A stretch of 49,236 bases of DNA from Rhodobacteraceae bacterium Water-Bin34. GTDB taxonomy: Bacteria > Pseudomonadota > Alphaproteobacteria > Rhodobacterales > Rhodobacteraceae. The notes under the pieces were generated by a model, which had not been told where the DNA came from, ran no database searches, and saw only the letters and a list, made by a program, of their open reading frames with translations. The DNA lies in the NCBI GenBank assembly GCA_900197625.1, contig FZLS01000014.1:1-49236 (forward strand), read 5' to 3'. Positions 36,186 through 44,434 of the stretch are shown piece by piece (positions within the stretch are counted from its first letter, which is position 1; each line of letters begins with the position of its first letter). The position numbers and the translations under genes are program-made.

Positions 36186-37501
36186 GGGTTAGGAATTTCA
36201 AGACCACTTGGTACAGTTTCTGGAATGCCTAATCGTCCCTTTTGAGCTTTTATATCTGTCAAAGTTCCTAAAAAAGCTAGGAGATCCGTAACTTCGCCAT
36301 CTGAGATTATTACCGGTTTTATGGTTATTGAGTCTGCTATAGCTTTCACTTCATTCGCATTATCCATAATTTTCCAATCATTAGCATCATACTTTGTTAA
36401 AGTAACATTCGATTTATCATAATTAGATAAAGCTAAATAAGGATTTAAGTGCGCATATACGAATGCTTCTAGATTGCTGTAAGCACCCGCATGTCCCCAT
36501 GGACCAGTCAATTCAACATTTCGTAAAGATGGAGTTCGAAATGCGTATTTATCTTTAATATTTCCTGTTACACGGAAGCGACCTAAGTCACGTGAATGAC
36601 TTTGAAATCTCGCTGCTTTTCCTGGACCAACTTGGGGTTGACCAGTTGCGTGAAATTGATGATCAGTAAATAGTGCACCAGCATGGCAACTGGAACAATT
36701 CGCTTTACCATAAAATAATTCCATACCCTTTTCTTGGGAAATGGCTAAATCCAATCTACCTTGTAAAAAATCATCAAATGGTGATGTATCAGATCTCCAT
36801 TCAAATTCCATAAAAGCTGCAACAGCATTTGAGATATCAGTGAATTTAATATCTTGTGCTGTTTCAATATGATCATAAGTATCAATGAAAAAATCAGAAT
36901 ACTCAGGAATTGCTTGTACTCTTTTAGATATCAAATCCCAAGCTCCACCTTTTCCAGTAAGTGTACCTCGTCTAACTGCCTCAGAGATTTCGTTTTCTGA
37001 ATAATGACCGGCCATTTCATCTGCAGATAGAACTGGAAACATCGTCTGAGCAGATATAATTGAACTAAAACCTTCAACCATTTCTTCTTCTAGTGGAGTA
37101 CGCAATCCGGAAGGACGTGACAAATCAACTTGGACTCTTCCATCATGGAATAAAGTCTTAAATTGTTTTGCACCCAAATTAAATAATGGTTGAGCATTTC
37201 GAGGCACTCTTTGCTCAGGGAGATTTTCGTAGTCTATAATTCGTTTACTTCCTAGACCCTTACCACCATCTCCAAGAGATAAAGATAATCCATCACCCGT
37301 ACCTAAACTTGGGTGGTGGCAAGTGGCACATGCAACTTCTTTGTTTCCAGATAAAATTGGATCATAAAATAAAAGTTGCCCCAACTTGGCCTCATTCTCA
37401 TCAACAGATCTGTAATCACTGTCCTTTAAAGGCAATGGCAATTTATTTGCTGATGCATCTAAACTTATTAAGATGAAGGTAAAAGTTAAGAGAAAGCGCA
37501 T
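36179..37501 (-). CDS. Di-heme cytochrome c peroxidase/MauG-family protein
   Basis: This exported protein of about 440 residues has a signal peptide (MRFLLTFTFILISLDASA). Counting from the TTG at 37519, two c-type heme sites are present: CATCH at residues 64-68 and CSSCH at 275-279. FRTPSLRNVELTGPWGHAGAY (about 327) is the conserved segment of the second domain. The family reduces H2O2 or, as in MauG, oxidises partner proteins in the periplasm. ATG at 37501 is favoured because GGA lies eight bases before it. It converges with the CRTAC1-like gene, overlapping by 7 nt. CcpA/MauG homologues next to CRTAC1 proteins suggest a shared periplasmic process, unproven. Confidence 0.92.
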   Translation of the reverse strand: MRFLLTFTFILISLDASANKLPLPLKDSDYRSVDENEAKLGQLLFYDPILSGNKEVACATCHHPSLGTGDGLSLSLGDGGKGLGSKRIIDYENLPEQRVPRNAQPLFNLGAKQFKTLFHDGRVQVDLSRPSGLRTPLEEEMVEGFSSIISAQTMFPVLSADEMAGHYSENEISEAVRRGTLTGKGGAWDLISKRVQAIPEYSDFFIDTYDHIETAQDIKFTDISNAVAAFMEFEWRSDTSPFDDFLQGRLDLAISQEKGMELFYGKANCSSCHAGALFTDHQFHATGQPQVGPGKAARFQSHSRDLGRFRVTGNIKDKYAFRTPSLRNVELTGPWGHAGAYSNLEAFVYAHLNPYLALSNYDKSNVTLTKYDANDWKIMDNANEVKAIADSITIKPVIISDGEVTDLLAFLGTLTDIKAQKGRLGIPETVPSGLEIPNPQ

Positions 37502-37648
37502 ATTTATAATTCCATTCAAATTTATATACTATAAAATTCCAGAGATAGAAAACATGGCTCAGTTATATGTGCAAGCTGTTTTGTTTGAATAGTACAAATA
37601 ATATGCAAATATAGTACATATTCTATCTATCAGCCATGACCCAATAAA

Positions 37649-38707
37649 TTAAACTGCATTTTTCAATAATTTATTTACCTCTTTTTGGTAAGGAGTTGCA
37701 CCCTCAGGAAGATCTGGAACAATAACAGCATCTTCATATTTCAATTGCTTTATTAATACCGGGATTAATCGTTTATATGCATTAAAAATTGATGTTTCAG
37801 GTTTAGGTACATCGTGCTTTATTAGTTCATGCAATTTTGGAAGATTATAATAAGGTACCATTGTAAACATATGATGCTCTAAATGATAATTCATATTTAA
37901 ATAAATAAAGCGGCTAATTGGATTCATCAGCACAGTTCGCGTATTTAAACGATGATCCGACACATTTTCAGCTAGACCTAGATGCTGCAGCACCCCTGTC
38001 AAAACATGATGCCAAGCTCCATAAAGTCTTGGCAAACCAACAACCATGAGGGGTAATATTGAATTCAAATTTAAGCACAGTAAAATAATAGATAAATATA
38101 ATAGCAACCATATTCGGGCAATTAAAAAAACTTTAGCATAATCTTTTGTTCTTACATATGTAGCCTCTTCATCATTTATACGACCACTGGCGTGCAAAAA
38201 AATTCTTTTAAATGCGTCAATGACATCAATTATCCCAAAAAGATTTAAAATAATTCTTCCTAGATCCGGTGGACGCATAGCTACAATTTCAGGATCACGC
38301 CCCACAATTATTGTATCAGTGTGGTGTCTTACATGACTTGACCGCCAAGTGATTGGGTTTCTCATCATCATGAAACATGAAATTTGATAAACAAATTCAT
38401 TCAACCATAAAGTTTTAAAAGCTGTTCTATGGCCACATTCATGCCACCTGGCATCAGCAGCAGATCCATACATCACTCCATAGATCAACCAAAAAGGAAC
38501 TGATAATAAAGAGGGAGAAAACATAATAGCTAGAAACGCAGAAATAAACATTACTCCAAGCCAAATAAGAGTGTCTCTCAAAGCTAATTTATCTGACTTT
38601 TCCATCAGCAATCGGATATCTTTGGCATCAATCTCTGGGCGAAACCATCTCACATTCTTCACGTTTTCGTGATCATTATCTCCTATAAGCGTATATCTTT
38701 TTTTCAT
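37649..38707 (-). CDS. Membrane fatty acid desaturase/MocD-like di-iron oxygenase
   Basis: This 352-residue membrane protein has the three histidine boxes of membrane di-iron desaturases: HECGHR (H89-H93), HVRHH (H125-H129) and HLEHH (H275-H279), with four hydrophobic segments between. The form resembles MocD-type proteins more than acyl-CoA desaturases, so it may hydroxylate or desaturate a small lipid-like substrate. No ferredoxin or Rieske partner is encoded nearby. It starts 7 nt after the stop of the HExxH protein gene and is likely cotranscribed with it. The 147-nt gap to the peroxidase gene shows no clear signal. Confidence 0.88.
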   Translation of the reverse strand: MKKRYTLIGDNDHENVKNVRWFRPEIDAKDIRLLMEKSDKLALRDTLIWLGVMFISAFLAIMFSPSLLSVPFWLIYGVMYGSAADARWHECGHRTAFKTLWLNEFVYQISCFMMMRNPITWRSSHVRHHTDTIIVGRDPEIVAMRPPDLGRIILNLFGIIDVIDAFKRIFLHASGRINDEEATYVRTKDYAKVFLIARIWLLLYLSIILLCLNLNSILPLMVVGLPRLYGAWHHVLTGVLQHLGLAENVSDHRLNTRTVLMNPISRFIYLNMNYHLEHHMFTMVPYYNLPKLHELIKHDVPKPETSIFNAYKRLIPVLIKQLKYEDAVIVPDLPEGATPYQKEVNKLLKNAV

Positions 38708-38714
38708 TTCTAGC

Positions 38715-40031
38715 TTAAAATCGGCAATAATTTGATGGAGTTGTCGGAAAGTATCTAGTAATCATTTGATACATTTCTGGATGTTTTTTCTTAATATACT
38801 CTCTTGAATGATAAGAATCCTTGAACCTCTTACCACCATCCATCATATACCCTTCAACTGCAATTGCCCAAACTTCTCCTGCAGGCATTTGTCTAGAAGC
38901 AATATTTCTTCTGTAAGCTTGGTCTATTAAATCCGGTAACCTTTCATAAAAGTATAGATCGTTAGTGCTCTCAAATATTATGTGTTGCATTGAATGAGCC
39001 CATTCATGAAACAAAGGGTTTCCACCAATTTCTTTATTACCTGGATAGCAAAGCCAATCAGAGTTTACAGTCATAGTGGCATCTGTTTCACTCATCGCGA
39101 AACCTCCATCTTCACAAAAAGTGTCAAACTCTGGCAATGTGCATGTATTTTTTCTAAACAATGAAATACGCATTTTATTTTCTTGAAATAAGTAGTGCAA
39201 ATCAGGCCGAGCAGAAAGTTGGTATTTGAGCATTGCCCGAGCAGAAAGCATAGCTTTATCACTTATGTTTTTGCCACCAACAATCATTACCCCTGATGTT
39301 GAAATATATTTTTTATAATACTCTAAGCCACTTAATTTAGGTGCATCAATTACATTATTTCCAGTTTCGATATATGGAAACTCATCCCATAAAATCGCAT
39401 TTCCTTCTTGTATCCAGCGCTTATTGAAACCTTCTAAGGAGTATAACAATTCCAATATTGCTAATGTATAAGCCCTTTGCCCTCTTCCAGTAAGCTCCAG
39501 AGAACATTGAATCTTTTCTAGTTTAATTAATTTATTTTTTTGATTTTGATCTAAATCAACTGGTTTAAAATTTTTTGTAAATTCTTTAGAGTTTTCATAC
39601 ATCCAATATAAAAAGGGCCCATAAGCTGTATCTCTATAATTTGGAAAATATTTTTCATTAGAAAATGTATCATCATATATATCTAACATTTCATCTATGT
39701 ATTCATTTTGCCTAATGGCCGTTGCATCATCTACAAATGAGCAATCTTCAGACGAATCCTTTTGAAAGTTCACTAAATCAATAATTTCATTATCATCTAA
39801 ATTCCCATCATAAACTCTGCCATTTGAATTATAAAAATTTATTAAAGCACGTTCGGTTTTATTGCCAAATGCACCATCAATAGGTCCTGGATTAAAACCT
39901 AACTCCGTTAGCAATCTCTGAGCCTTTTGAACGTCATTTGCTATAGCTGGAAATCCAGCGCAAATAAGTAATGATATAAAGAAAATATTTTTACAAATTT
40001 TTCTTATCCACATGATTGAATAGTTTATCAT
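38715..40031 (-). CDS. Secreted peptidoglycan-binding protein with HExxH zinc-peptidase motif
   Basis: This 438-residue protein has an N-terminal signal or anchor segment (about residues 8-31). A peptidoglycan-binding type 1 motif spans 35-68 (AQRLLTELGFNPGPIDGAFG, then KTERAL). The C-terminal part contains HEWAHSMQH (342-350), a zinc-peptidase HExxH motif. A downstream E393 in VEGYMM may be the third ligand, as in gluzincins, and then RxYIKKKHPEMYQMI appears. The middle region, about 95-330, is unfamiliar. Six or more cysteines (C97, C176, C297, C306, C328, C436) would suit a disulfide-bonded periplasmic protein. A cell-wall-associated protease is plausible. GGAG stands before the ATG; the desaturase gene follows after 7 nt. 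Confidence 0.75.
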   Translation of the reverse strand: MINYSIMWIRKICKNIFFISLLICAGFPAIANDVQKAQRLLTELGFNPGPIDGAFGNKTERALINFYNSNGRVYDGNLDDNEIIDLVNFQKDSSEDCSFVDDATAIRQNEYIDEMLDIYDDTFSNEKYFPNYRDTAYGPFLYWMYENSKEFTKNFKPVDLDQNQKNKLIKLEKIQCSLELTGRGQRAYTLAILELLYSLEGFNKRWIQEGNAILWDEFPYIETGNNVIDAPKLSGLEYYKKYISTSGVMIVGGKNISDKAMLSARAMLKYQLSARPDLHYLFQENKMRISLFRKNTCTLPEFDTFCEDGGFAMSETDATMTVNSDWLCYPGNKEIGGNPLFHEWAHSMQHIIFESTNDLYFYERLPDLIDQAYRRNIASRQMPAGEVWAIAVEGYMMDGGKRFKDSYHSREYIKKKHPEMYQMITRYFPTTPSNYCRF

Positions 40032-40236
40032 AAAACTTTAGCTCCATAATAAGATCTTTAACTTATTAGGAATATAATCGATAAATATGGCTATTTGCAA
40101 ATAATCGTAGAGATTTAAAACCATAAAAAGTCTGAAACACTGATATGATCAATTTACAAATAATCAATTTTAAAATTAACATTTTATGTTTTTTAGAACC
40201 TTATAATGTGCTCTTATATCTTAAAAAGGGTTTCCT

Positions 40237-41388
40237 ATGTTAACCAATCATGACTTAGTTCAATTAACTAAATTTCGCAGAGAACTTCATCAATATCCCG
40301 AGCTTTCTGGAAAAGAAATAAAAACTGCTCAAAAGATTTTATACGCTTTAAAAGATATGAAGCCTTCAAAAATTATCGATAAAATGGGTGGGCATGGATT
40401 AGCTGCAATATTTGATAGTCAAGAGAAAGGCCCTACTCTGCTATTCCGAGCTGAGTTAGATGCCTTACCTATTCAAGAAAAAAACAATATACCTTGGGCC
40501 TCCAACTTGCCCGGAGTAAGTCACACTTGTGGTCATGATGGCCATATGACAATGCTTTTAGCTTTGGGTAGAATAATTTCACGCAACCCAATAAAATGTG
40601 GTAAAGTCGTATTAATGTTTCAACCATCAGAAGAAAATGGTCAGGGAGCAAGAGCGGTTGTATCTGACTCGCGGTATAAACAAATTAAGCCTGATTTAGC
40701 ATTTGCAATTCATATAGAACCAGGGCGACCATTTGGTTATGTCTCTACACGCCCTGGCTTGATAAATTGTGCATCTCTTGGATTAAAGGTTACCCTTAAT
40801 GGTAAAACTGCCCATGCAGCTGATCCAAGTGACGGAATATCACCTTCCCTTGCAGTTGCAGAATTTATACAAAAAATATCCGAATTTAATCATGGTAACG
40901 AACTAAATAATAATTTTAGATTGACTACTATTACACATGTTCAAATCGGCGAGCAATCATTTGGGATATCTCCTGGAGACGCTTCAATATTTGTTACTCT
41001 TCGAACATCAAATGATGATAGTTTATCCCAACTTGATAAAGATGTGCGTGGATTAGTATCAAATATTTCTACACAATTTAAACTAACCTTTGATTTTGAA
41101 ATCTTTGACCATTTTGCAGCGTCAATTAATGATAAAGAAGCACATGATATTGCGGTTAATGCCATGAAGTCTTTAAATATAAATTATGGGAGTATTGGTG
41201 TGCCTATGCGTGCATCTGAAGATTTTGGTATATTTGGCAAGCAATCAAAAGCAGCAATGTTATGCCTTGGTCCTGGGGAGGATTATGCAGCGCTTCACAA
41301 CCCTAACTATGATTTTAATGATGACCTCATTCCAGTAGGAACAGGTATCTTTGAACGTATAACGAGGGATTTACTTGGAACTTATTAA
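40237..41388 (+). CDS. M20 amidohydrolase (hippurate hydrolase/IAA-amino acid hydrolase type)
   Basis: This 383-residue enzyme belongs to the M20D subfamily. Motifs are RAELDALPIQE (D75), HTCGHDGHM (C98, H100 and H103), QPSEENGQGA (E132, E133), HAADPSDGISP in the lid domain, and a final metal His in LHNPNYDF. Typical substrates are N-acyl or N-benzoyl amino acids. AAGGG precedes the ATG at seven bases. It stands alone on the plus strand, 105 nt before the S49 peptidase gene. Substrate unassigned. Confidence 0.92.
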   Translation: MLTNHDLVQLTKFRRELHQYPELSGKEIKTAQKILYALKDMKPSKIIDKMGGHGLAAIFDSQEKGPTLLFRAELDALPIQEKNNIPWASNLPGVSHTCGHDGHMTMLLALGRIISRNPIKCGKVVLMFQPSEENGQGARAVVSDSRYKQIKPDLAFAIHIEPGRPFGYVSTRPGLINCASLGLKVTLNGKTAHAADPSDGISPSLAVAEFIQKISEFNHGNELNNNFRLTTITHVQIGEQSFGISPGDASIFVTLRTSNDDSLSQLDKDVRGLVSNISTQFKLTFDFEIFDHFAASINDKEAHDIAVNAMKSLNINYGSIGVPMRASEDFGIFGKQSKAAMLCLGPGEDYAALHNPNYDFNDDLIPVGTGIFERITRDLLGTY

Positions 41389-41473
41389 AAGAATTTGGCA
41401 ATAATGATAAAAAGCGACAGATTAGCATAAATTAATAATTTTACATTTAATATCTGCCTTGTTCCCGGAAGAA

Positions 41474-41497
41474 ATGTATTTTAAACGAAACAAATGA
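41474..41497 (+). other. Seven-codon mini-ORF ending in the S49 start
   Basis: ATG at 41474 reads MYFKRNK and stops at TGA 41495-41497. That stop overlaps the S49 gene's ATG in the sequence ATGA. A GGAAG lies just before it, whereas the S49 ATG has no ribosome-binding site of its own. Reinitiation is possible but unproven. Confidence 0.3.
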
Positions 41498-42279
41498 AAT
41501 TAAAAAATCCTTTCCGAAAAAAACGTAAGTCAGTCTCAATTGTAACCCTTAATGGTATGATAGCAACTGGCCGTGGCTTAAATGATGCAGGTCTTGCACC
41601 AGCACTAGAAAAAGCATTTTCCAAAAAGCCTGATGCTGTAGCACTGGTCATAAATTCACCAGGAGGCAGTCCAGTTCAATCCTCGCTTATTGGTGCAAGA
41701 ATTAGGAGACTAGCAGACGAAAAAGATATCCCAGTATATGCATTTGTTGAAGATTTAGCTGCATCAGGTGGTTATTGGTTAGCAGCAAGTGCAGATGAAA
41801 TTTATATTGATTCTTCCTCAGTTGTTGGTTCAATTGGGGTAATTTCAACTGGCTTTGGTCTTGATCAATTAATCAATAAGCATGGTATCGAGCGAAGAGT
41901 TCATACTGCAGGAAACTCAAAATCTATGCTTGATCCATTTCAACCTCAAAAGGATGAAGATATTAAACGTCTTAAAAAACTGTTAGAAGACGTTCATCAA
42001 AACTTCAAAGACCATATTTCTTCACGCCGTGGATCAAAACTAGCAGACAGGGATTTATTTACCGGTGAGATTTGGGTTGGCCAAAGAGCTATTGATGATG
42101 GTTTAGTAGATGGTATTGGTCATGTAGTACCATTTTTTAAAGAAAAGTTTGGAGATAAGGTAAGCTTCAAAAATTTTGGACAAAAAAAATCAATTCTTTC
42201 ACGTTTTGGCACAAAAATTTATGGTGATATTGGCCATAGCATTGAAGAGCGTGCTGCTTTTGCACGCTTTGGAATGTAA
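41494..42279 (+). CDS. S49-family serine peptidase (SppA-like)
   Basis: This 261-residue protein has the half-length SppA/SohB fold. The catalytic serine is S91 in AASGGYW and the likely general base is K143 in NSKSMLDPF. LVINSPGGSP (51-60) forms the oxyanion region. There is no signal peptide or membrane segment; the N-terminus is basic (KNPFRKKRK), so it may bind the inner membrane face. SppA-type enzymes clear signal peptides. The start has no good ribosome-binding site but overlaps a mini-ORF stop. The gene stands alone between intergenic stretches. Confidence 0.9.
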   Translation: MKLKNPFRKKRKSVSIVTLNGMIATGRGLNDAGLAPALEKAFSKKPDAVALVINSPGGSPVQSSLIGARIRRLADEKDIPVYAFVEDLAASGGYWLAASADEIYIDSSSVVGSIGVISTGFGLDQLINKHGIERRVHTAGNSKSMLDPFQPQKDEDIKRLKKLLEDVHQNFKDHISSRRGSKLADRDLFTGEIWVGQRAIDDGLVDGIGHVVPFFKEKFGDKVSFKNFGQKKSILSRFGTKIYGDIGHSIEERAAFARFGM

Positions 42280-42578
42280 AAATAAATTACTAATGCCCAA
42301 GAAAATAATTCACATTGCAAAGAAGGGATTAACTTAATACCTTTTGCTACCAAACGTTTGTGTCAAAATTAAAAAAAATGATTACTTCATCGATTGATGT
42401 TAAAAACAAAATTAAAGACGCATAAATGACCTAAAACCAATTCTAAAATACTATTAACCATTCCATATTGAACATATAAATAAGATACTAGGCAATTGAG
42501 CATTACTATAAATCAACCTATATGCTGCCATAATGCATAATGTCTTTTCCTAATTTATGGTATAAAATGAATTAGGGT
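42280..42578. other. Intergenic stretch without recognisable content
   Basis: 299 nt between the convergent S49 and FAD-oxidoreductase genes. It is AT-rich with short stop-interrupted frames. I see no hairpin with a T-run, RNA gene or repeat. Confidence 0.6.
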
Positions 42579-43928
42579 TCACTTCAAAGCAACCACTCTC
42601 CTCGAAGCTTGTTGATATTGAATACGATCTTGCATGCGATACCAGGAAACAACAGCAGGTAAGAACCAAGGTCTTCCATAGTAGAGAGGCCGCGTTGGAA
42701 AAGGCAGGTCATCAAATGCTGTTTTACCTTCTTGTATACCTAAGACTTTTTGTCCAAGTCGCATTCCTAGGTAGCTCGCCATTGAAACACCAGAACCACA
42801 ATATCCCATTGAGTAATATATCCCGTTGTATTGACCAGTATGAGCCATTTCATCGAATGTATAAGCAACTGTCCCAGTCCAGGAATGTGAAATTTTAGTT
42901 CCCTTTAATTGAGGAAAAATTCGGAACATATCTTTTAATAATTTTGGACCGCTTATCAATGGGTTAGTTTCCGTTGCTGAGACACGCCCACCAAATAAAA
43001 TACGTTTGCGATCTGGTGATGTTCGATAATAATATATCACTTTGCATGTATCACTAACAATTCTATTCGTTGGAAATAGTTCTTTTACCATAACCGGATC
43101 TAATTCTTCAGTAGCAATAATGTAACTTCCTATGGGGATTACTCTTTTTTGTAACCAAGGTAATAAATTAGTCGTATAACCATTGGTTGCAATTACTACA
43201 TCGCGAGCTTTCACTTTACCTTTTTGTGTTTTAATTACAAAACCATCTGATTTTTTTTCAATATCCAATACAGAACATTGACCAATTACATCAACTCCAG
43301 CTTCGATAACTTTTTGCAAAAGTCCTCTATGATATTTGCCTGGATCAACCGAAGCATGTTGCGGGAATATAACACCACCATGATAAACATCTGAACCGAG
43401 CTCTGTTAGTTGTTCATTTTTTGATACCGTGTAAGCCTCGATCCCCTCTGATCGATTAATTTTTTCTGCGTCTCTTGCAATTAATTCATAATGTTTCTGA
43501 GTGTGTGCTGCGTGGTATCGGCCAACTCTTGAAAAACTGCAATCGATCTTTTCAGATTTAATAAGGTCTTCAATCCATTTAAGGGCATGCTCACCTTCTT
43601 GTCTTATAGCAAGACCTTTTTTAGCACCAAACTTTGCTGAAAGTTTTTCTAATGATGGCTTCACACTGGTACTTATTTGGCCTCCATTTTTTGTGCTACA
43701 GCCTTGCCCAGGCACTCCAGATTCGAAAACTACAGTAGATCGACCTCCTCTTATTGTTTGGAGCGCTGCATTCAGGCCGGTATATCCAGATCCAACTATT
43801 GCTACATCTACCTTTCGTGAAGGCAGACTAGTAAAATCATTAAATTCAGGCAATCCTTCTAACCAGTAAGATGTTTTTTTACGATTATGGCACCAGACTG
43901 TTTTATCAAAGTGTTCTTTTTTATTCAT
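42579..43928 (-). CDS. FAD-dependent amine oxidoreductase (PuuB/DadA-like)
   Basis: This flavoprotein of about 449 residues is of the DAO type. The dinucleotide fold is VDVAIVGSGYTGLNAALQTI near the N-terminus, followed by GQGCSTKNGGQIS, typical of gamma-glutamylputrescine oxidase PuuB relatives. VKARDVVIATNGYT (about 245) and a C-terminal GYCGSGVSMASYLG are further marks. It likely oxidises an amine or N-methyl amino acid with oxygen or a quinone acceptor. GTG at 43943 and ATG at 43928 are both possible; the ATG gives the usual N-terminus. It stands alone, divergent from the GMC gene. Confidence 0.88.
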   Translation of the reverse strand: MNKKEHFDKTVWCHNRKKTSYWLEGLPEFNDFTSLPSRKVDVAIVGSGYTGLNAALQTIRGGRSTVVFESGVPGQGCSTKNGGQISTSVKPSLEKLSAKFGAKKGLAIRQEGEHALKWIEDLIKSEKIDCSFSRVGRYHAAHTQKHYELIARDAEKINRSEGIEAYTVSKNEQLTELGSDVYHGGVIFPQHASVDPGKYHRGLLQKVIEAGVDVIGQCSVLDIEKKSDGFVIKTQKGKVKARDVVIATNGYTTNLLPWLQKRVIPIGSYIIATEELDPVMVKELFPTNRIVSDTCKVIYYYRTSPDRKRILFGGRVSATETNPLISGPKLLKDMFRIFPQLKGTKISHSWTGTVAYTFDEMAHTGQYNGIYYSMGYCGSGVSMASYLGMRLGQKVLGIQEGKTAFDDLPFPTRPLYYGRPWFLPAVVSWYRMQDRIQYQQASRRVVALK

Positions 43929-43943
43929 AGTGTTATAAACCAC

Positions 43944-44434
43944 CGCATCTCAAAGGCATCATTGATTATTATTTATAGAAATTAATTGAAATACTAGAAA
44001 AAGTAATTCATTTAAGCAAACAAAAATAAACGTTGTAACACAATGATAATGTTAAGATTTATAGAATATTTGCAGAGCATTCTGATGATCTAACAACTAA
44101 AATAGGCCTTTGAGAATTTATTACTTGATAGCTTACCGCTGATAAAACTTCCGCTAATGAATATTATCATTCTCAGGTTAAGAATATAAATGGAAGCAAC
44201 ATAAGAGATCTTGGCACTGGTTATTTCTTGGTCTTAACCACTTTATTTATGGGCCATTGGATAATCCATGAACACATAAAAAAATTATACATTTTGTAAT
44301 CTTAAATATAAAAAATTGCACGTAATTACTAAAAACCTAAAGCATGATTGACATTTTTTTTACTACAATTACGGTTAATTTATTAGAATTAAGTTTGACA
44401 CCCTATCTCGAACATTTCACGGGAAGGAGAGTAA
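43944..44434. promoter_or_regulatory. Long divergent intergenic region
   Basis: 491 nt between divergent oxidoreductase genes, and the longest non-coding stretch in the window. It contains two TTGACA -35-like hexamers (44348-44353 and 44395-44400) pointing to the GMC gene, neither with a good -10 at 17 nt, and a 7-bp inverted repeat TGAGAAT/ATTCTCA (44111-44117 and 44169-44175). No coding frame, RNA gene or repeat family is recognisable. Confidence 0.4.

Noticed and set aside
37552-37640. Long-spaced CATGGCT/AGCCATG inverted pair and repeated ATAGTACA before the di-heme peroxidase gene
   Set aside because: Short, widely spaced and AT-rich; expected by chance in this composition.
43501-43869. 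Open frame of 122 codons antisense to the PuuB-like gene
   Set aside because: The flavoprotein dinucleotide fold lies on the other strand over the same bases.
44348-44400. Two TTGACA hexamers as promoters of the GMC gene
   Set aside because: Neither has a recognisable -10 element at 16-18 nt; kept only as a remark.
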